Below, piece after piece: positions 59,872-64,000 of a stretch of 64,000 nucleotides of DNA. The notes under the pieces were generated by a model. It worked only from the letters and a program-made list of their open reading frames with translations, did not search any database and had not been told where the DNA came from. Made by a program: the position numbers and the translations under genes. Source of the DNA: Acanthosepion esculentum (taxonomy: Eukaryota > Mollusca > Cephalopoda > Sepiida > Sepiidae); assembly GCA_964036315.1 (NCBI GenBank), contig OZ038495.1:26434190-26498189 (forward strand). The letters are read 5' to 3'. How positions within the stretch are numbered: position 1 is the stretch's first letter; the number at the start of each line of letters is the position of its first letter.

Positions 59872-60135
59872 CAATATCCTCGCACCACTGTGATGGTCCA
59901 ATGTTAGGACCAAGAAAGAACAACACGAACACAATAGTAGGAATAACAAAGATATATTACACAGAATGATAATACAAGAAGTTGAAGGTGTTAGTATGAC
60001 TGTCAGTCTGGTTTAGAGTGAACTACTATTGTCTCAACTCGTTCCACTTCCGTTCTATCCGTCTCTCTTGAGAGGCGCAGTCTTTATAGTGTCAGGAAGA
60101 GTTCATTGTATCGTTACAGGTAAGATCCCATAACA
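59872..60135 (-). mobile_element. Gypsy-B 3' LTR (264 bp)
   Basis: Bounded by TGTTATGG and CCATAACA, an 8-bp inverted pair with the TG...CA ends of LTRs. On the minus strand TATAAAG (60082-60088) is a plausible TATA box about 50 bases inside. The purine-rich AGCTTTGGGAGTGAGG abuts the inner edge at 60136, as a polypurine tract should. The pol stop lies about 35 bp away. The outer flank is ATGAG; the matching 5' LTR and target duplication lie beyond the window. No AATAAA was found inside. Confidence 0.85.
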
Positions 60136-60169
60136 CCTCACTCCCAAAGCTTTTACCTCGTAGGGGTCT

Positions 60170-61714
60170 TTAATATTTTTTTCTTTTTGTATTTATCATC
60201 AAAGGATCCGTAAATTTTCTTTTCCTGGTCGATTTTCGTGGTTTTGATATTGTTTGAGGCCTTTGCATATCGAATGTGTCGAATATCGTATCCATCACTT
60301 CTTCCTCTTCCTGAGGTGGACCGTTAGAATCCTCTAACAGCCTCTTTCTCATTTGATTTAAATGCCTTTTATGCGAGAACTTGGGACCCTGAAGTATGTA
60401 AATCATGTTCCCGGTCCGTTTCTCTATTTTACCTTGCTCCCAGCAGGATGTATTGTTTTTGTACATTTTGAAAAAAACTTTCTCTCCTGGGGTAAAATTT
60501 CTTTTTGGTACGTACGACGTTGGTGATTGCTTTGTTTGTTTTGGTAGTAATTTGTCGAATACCGATATAATCTTTCGGGCGAACATCACTTCCGCGGGTG
60601 ATAATGCCGATGGCGTAGTACTGTTCGGTGTAATTCGATATACTTGTAAGAATTGCAGTAACGCCTTTTCTGTAGGTACGTCATAAGCTTTCGTTAGTGC
60701 TCTTTTTAGCGTATCTACAAATCTCTCTGCTTGCCCGTTTGATCTTGGGTGATATGGCGGGGATTTGATGTGTTTAACTTGAAAAGTTTCACAAAATTCT
60801 TGAAAATCCGCAGATGTGAATTGTGTCCCATTGTCGGTGACTAGACAATCAACCACTCCGAAACGAGCAAGCAGCTCGTGAAGGCAATTCATGGTAGTCT
60901 CAGAAGTAGGTTTTCTGCAACGAAATACTTCTGGGCATTTGTTGTAACTGTTTACTATAATCAAATAGTAGAAACCATCTAATGGACCTGCGAAATCTAC
61001 ATGTATTCTCGACCACGGTCGATCTGTCTCAGACCATGACTTATGGATGGTCGGCGGTGCTTTGGCTGCTAAGGAACAACCCTTGCATTTTTCCACCATA
61101 TGTGTAATATCTTGATCCATGTTTGGCCAATATACATAACTTCGCATTAATGATTTCATTCTGTTCTTTCTTGGATGGCCCATGTGAAAATCCTTGAGGA
61201 TTCGCCTTTGTAGCGTTTTCGGGATTACTACCCTTTCATTATACAGTAGAACATTATCACATAACGAAAAACTGTCTGATATATTTTTATTTTTTTCTGC
61301 AATTTTTGTTTTCGTTTCCTTAATAAATTCATCATTCACTGCTTCATTTCTTATTTCCTGTAATGTGACGGGGAGGTTTCGAATTGTACTACATAATGAT
61401 GTTCTAATGTCTTCCTCATGTCGCAGAGCTGCAATTACGGAATCTTCTAATGGCTCCGTTTCCTTTGGTATTAGTCTCGAAAGACCATCTGCATGCCCGA
61501 TTTTGTTTGAGGGAAGATACTCCAATTTGAAGTTATAGTTCAATAAAATTGTACCCCATCTTAGCAATCTATTCGCAGTGTAGACAGGTAAACCTTTCTT
61601 TGATCCAAATATTGTCAATAACGGCTTGTGGTCCGTCTGTAAGGTGAAAAATCTACTGTAGATATATCTGTGAAATCTTGTAATCGCAAAAATAATCCCC
61701 AGCGTTTCTTTTTA
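60170..61714 (-). pseudogene. Gypsy-B pol: RNase H end and integrase
   Basis: One long open frame to the stop at 60170, preceded in the same frame by a premature TAA at 61712-61714 where RNase H expects an acidic residue after YSQI. It contains TDHKPLLTIFGS and LEYLPSNKIGHADGLSR (RNase H end and connector). The integrase zinc-binding site is HMGHPRKNRMKSL with CKGC, and its catalytic residues are in HVDFAGPLDG, VTDNGTQF (near 60835) and NGQAERFVDTLKRAL, so the DDE triad is complete. The C-terminal domain has PGEKVFFKMYKN and ends RHLNQMRKR, followed by a basic tail. Integrase inserts the cDNA; all its visible key residues are kept in this 1.4-kb frame. Confidence 0.92.
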
Positions 61715-62270
61715 GATTTGTGAGTAATTTTGTTCGGTTGGTAGCCATGTTCTTAAAGCATGCGCGATGGGTTTTATTGTCCCATCCGGCGTTTTATGAA
61801 GTATACATGCCCCAACACCATAGGCACTCGCGTCACTCGCGACTATTATTTCCAATTTTGGGTCATAATGCGCTAAAAATAAATCCGCTGTTAGAGTTTT
61901 AATGATTTTGTCAAAAGTTTTCTTACATTCATCTGTCCACTCCCAAACTTTTTCCTTCTTCAACAGTTCGTTTAGGGGTGGGCGTAATTTGTGCATGTTT
62001 GGGATAAATTCTTGGTAATAATTTACTAAGCCCAAGAAGCTTTGTAATTCTGCTAAATTTTTGGGTTTCGGCATTTTTTTTTTATTGCCGTGGCCCTTTC
62101 TGGGTCTGGTCATCTTCCTTCTTCGTCAATAATATGGCCCAGATATTTTATTTCCTTCATAAAGAAATCACATTTATTTTCTTTTACCTTAAACCCGTAG
62201 TTTTGTATTCGCCTGAAAACCTCTTGAACGTGTTTCCAGTGTTGTTCAATATTTTGCTATTTATCAGGAT
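61712..62270 (-). pseudogene. Gypsy-B pol: RT end and RNase H start, frameshifted
   Basis: After the YLDD box the frame is lost near 62262 and continues in another frame (FKVKENKCDFFMKEIKYLGH) until a TGA near 62115. It changes again in a run of ten A (62080s). The next open stretch has NLAELQSFLGLVNYYQEFIP, LLKKEKVWEWTDECKKTF, and VASDASAYGVGACILH with the RNase H catalytic Asp. It stops at 61712. In all, two frame changes and two stops separate RT from integrase. Confidence 0.88.
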
Positions 62271-63389
62271 GTCATCAAGGTATGCAATCGTGAAATTCAG
62301 TCCACCTACTATAGTATCCCTTATTTCCTGAAATATTGCCGGCGCGACCTTGATCCCGAATGGTAATCTCTGGAACTTATATAACCCTTTATGTGTGTTT
62401 ATGCACAACAACCTCGAGCTTTCCTCATCTACTGGTACTTGTAGGTATGCTTCGCTCAAGTCTATTTTTGAGATAAATTTTCCTCCGTTTAATTTTGTGA
62501 AAACTTCCTCTGGACTAGGGAGAGGATAGTGATAATCCTTAATCCCTGCATTCAATCCCGTTGAGAAATCGGCGCATACTCGTATCTCACCCGATTTCTT
62601 TTTTATGTAAACCGTAGGTGCGGCCCTTTGACTATATTCTACCTTTGTCAATATACGGGTTTTCACGAGTCTATCCAACTCTTGGTCTATTTTTTCTAGT
62701 TCTGCGAAAGGTACATTCCTTTTCTTCTTGAAAATGGGTTGTACATTTTCTTTCAGTTCTATTTTTGCCGCCATTTTTTTACACCTCCCGAGGCCGACTG
62801 AAAATACTTCGGGGAAACTCTCTTTTAATTTCTCCTTCATTTTATCTGCCTCGGTTGATAAACTTTTCACTTTTTGGCAGAACGTACTTATCGGTAAATC
62901 CCAGAGGTCAAATTTCTGCATCCAGTCAGTTCCAAATAAATATTCCGTATTTTTTAACACATACATTTTTCATTTTTTGGTCATTCCGTTGAATGTCACA
63001 TTTGTGATAACTTCTGCCTCAAATTTTATTTTTCTTCCAGTTACAGACATGACTATTTTGTCGGTTCTCAACATGGTCGGTTTGTTTAATTTACTCCACG
63101 TCTGTAAGTTAATAATTGTTAAATCTGATCCGGAATCCAATTGTAGTCTGACTTTTTTGTTTAACATTTCTACTTGTACGTATTTTCGTATATTTGTCTC
63201 GTCCGCTTGGTCAGTTCTAGTGACTCTTACTCGGCTTTTGCTTTCTTTCCTCGTCCAACAATGAGAACTTTTATGTCCCATTTTATTGCACGACAGACAA
63301 GTCTTAAAGCGGTATGGACAATCTTTGTACCAATGCAAAATCCCACAGCGATAGCATGGGCTGGGTGGTAGTTTCTTCTGATATTTCAT
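62262..63389 (-). pseudogene. Gypsy-B zinc knuckles, protease and reverse transcriptase
   Basis: A single frame with one in-frame TGA (62970-62972). From the N-terminal side: two knuckles CYRCGILHWYKDC and CLSCNKMGHKSSHC, aspartic protease motif LQLDSGSDLTI (near 63120-63145), the TGA, then EYLFGTDWM. The RT follows with YIKKKSGEIRVCADF, SKIDLSEAYLQVPV, LPFGIKVAPAIFQ and the catalytic YLDD (62271-62282). Protease would process the polyprotein and RT would copy the RNA. The knuckle region is in the -1 frame relative to gag upstream, with the change around 63435-63455. Confidence 0.92.
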
Positions 63390-64000
63390 TTTTGAAGTAG
63401 AATAATTTGTTTGGCTTTTCGAAGTAGAATAATTGGTTTGGTTTGTTTTTGAGGAGGGGCAAAACGTGTTTGTATTTGTACTTTTCGTATGTGAGCGATG
63501 CCAGACTCTTCTATATCTTTCGAGTCAGTTTTTACGCTTATACATCTCTGACAATCCTCAGCCAATTTTTGTAGCGTCAATTCTGGTTCACTCTCAAGTT
63601 TTGTTAGAATTCTTCGTCTGATCTCCGCATCTTTAGTCGAAACCAGGCCTTGGACGAATATCAAACATTTAAAATTGTCCGGGCTGAGTTCAGATAACTT
63701 AAAGTCATCATAGTGTTTGTTTACTATGGAAGCGAATGTTATATAGTCTTCGCTATCCTTTTTTGTTAGATTTAAACATTTCCACCTTTTCTGAAATAGT
63801 GAAGTGTTCGGACTAAATAATTCCGTTAAAAGTTTCACGGCTTCCTTGAAAGTCGACTCATTCGTTTTCCCCGGTAGGATGTAGTCTATGAATTTAGTGT
63901 ATTCGCTTGACCCTAGTTTTCTCAGTAGTAGACGTACTTTTTTCGCGTCTGACCAATTCCTGCAATCAAACTCATATAAATCTTCATATCTTCTGAAGTA
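63386..64000 (-). CDS. Gypsy-B gag, 3' part (runs off window)
   Basis: The minus strand is open from the window end (YFRRYEDLYEFDCRNWSDAK) through KLLTELFSPNTSLFQKRW, DSEDYITFASIVNKHYDDF and ILTKLESEPELTLQKLAEDC. It ends at 63386 after a shift relative to the downstream zinc-knuckle frame. The YEDLYEF and LLRKLG-type capsid segments match Gypsy capsid proteins, which assemble the retroelement particle. The start codon is outside the window. A 28-bp tandem duplication (TTCGAAAAGCCAAAC-type units) lies between gag and the knuckles, close to the frame change. Confidence 0.82.
   Translation of the reverse strand, partial: YFRRYEDLYEFDCRNWSDAKKVRLLLRKLGSSEYTKFIDYILPGKTNESTFKEAVKLLTELFSPNTSLFQKRWKCLNLTKKDSEDYITFASIVNKHYDDFKLSELSPDNFKCLIFVQGLVSTKDAEIRRRILTKLESEPELTLQKLAEDCQRCISVKTDSKDIEESGIAHIRKVQIQTRFAPPQKQTKPIILLRKAKQIILLQK

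Noticed and set aside
60405..61538. Plus-strand open frames opposite the Gypsy-B integrase
   Set aside because: Antisense shadows of a well-supported pol frame.

Overview
This window looks like repeat-dominated nuclear DNA of an animal, and I could not identify a host protein-coding gene in it. Three things point to a metazoan: several non-LTR retrotransposon families, Ty3/Gypsy elements, and Penelope-like 3' ends with a GIY-YIG tail. A further clue is the abundance of (TA)n arrays and tRNA-derived SINEs with a shared 3' tail. Together these resemble what I know of cephalopod mollusc (octopus-like) genomes. The taxonomic call is an inference from style, not from a diagnostic gene.

Layout. 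0-0.3 kb: the end of a 32-bp minisatellite. 0.6-0.9 kb: (TA)n and a perfect 82-bp palindrome. 1.5-18.65 kb: one 17-kb satellite of a 50-bp unit with visible higher-order periodicity. 19.4-27.8 kb: Penelope-like 3' ends, an array of structured modules, a LINE fragment, foldback hairpins, the C-terminal part of an RTE-like LINE, and a SINE with intact target-site duplications. 28-36.7 kb: a mariner-type MITE, a second RTE-like LINE whose terminal codons are expanded into nine 49-bp repeats, then nested inverted repeats made of Penelope-like and SINE sequence. 37.8-43.8 kb: a decayed Gypsy pol interrupted by a 0.6-kb inverted-repeat element, followed by duplicated SINE-bearing blocks. 41.7-47.3 kb: three more minisatellites. 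47.4-51.3 kb: a LINE with a gag-like ORF1 but most of ORF2 deleted. 52.6-56.6 kb: two opposed copies of a Jockey-like LINE. 57.7 kb: another structured module. 59.87-64.0 kb: the 3' LTR and most of a second, less decayed Gypsy element on the minus strand, running off the window end.

How the parts relate. LINEs supply reverse transcriptase; the tRNA-derived SINEs and the structured modules carry the same GGCCTTGTGCC 3' hairpin as two of the LINE families. This fits SINE mobilisation by LINE machinery. A second SINE family carries a hammerhead-ribozyme-like core beside a tRNA-type promoter. The Penelope-like 3' ends carry a similar core and stop at TA tracts. All protein-coding elements carry stops, frameshifts or deletions, so none looks autonomous as read here.

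The most promising signals are (i) the multi-hairpin module at 20.0-20.7 and 57.7 kb, whose stems show compensatory base-pair changes between copies; (ii) the hammerhead-like SINE family; and (iii) the higher-order structure of the 17-kb satellite.
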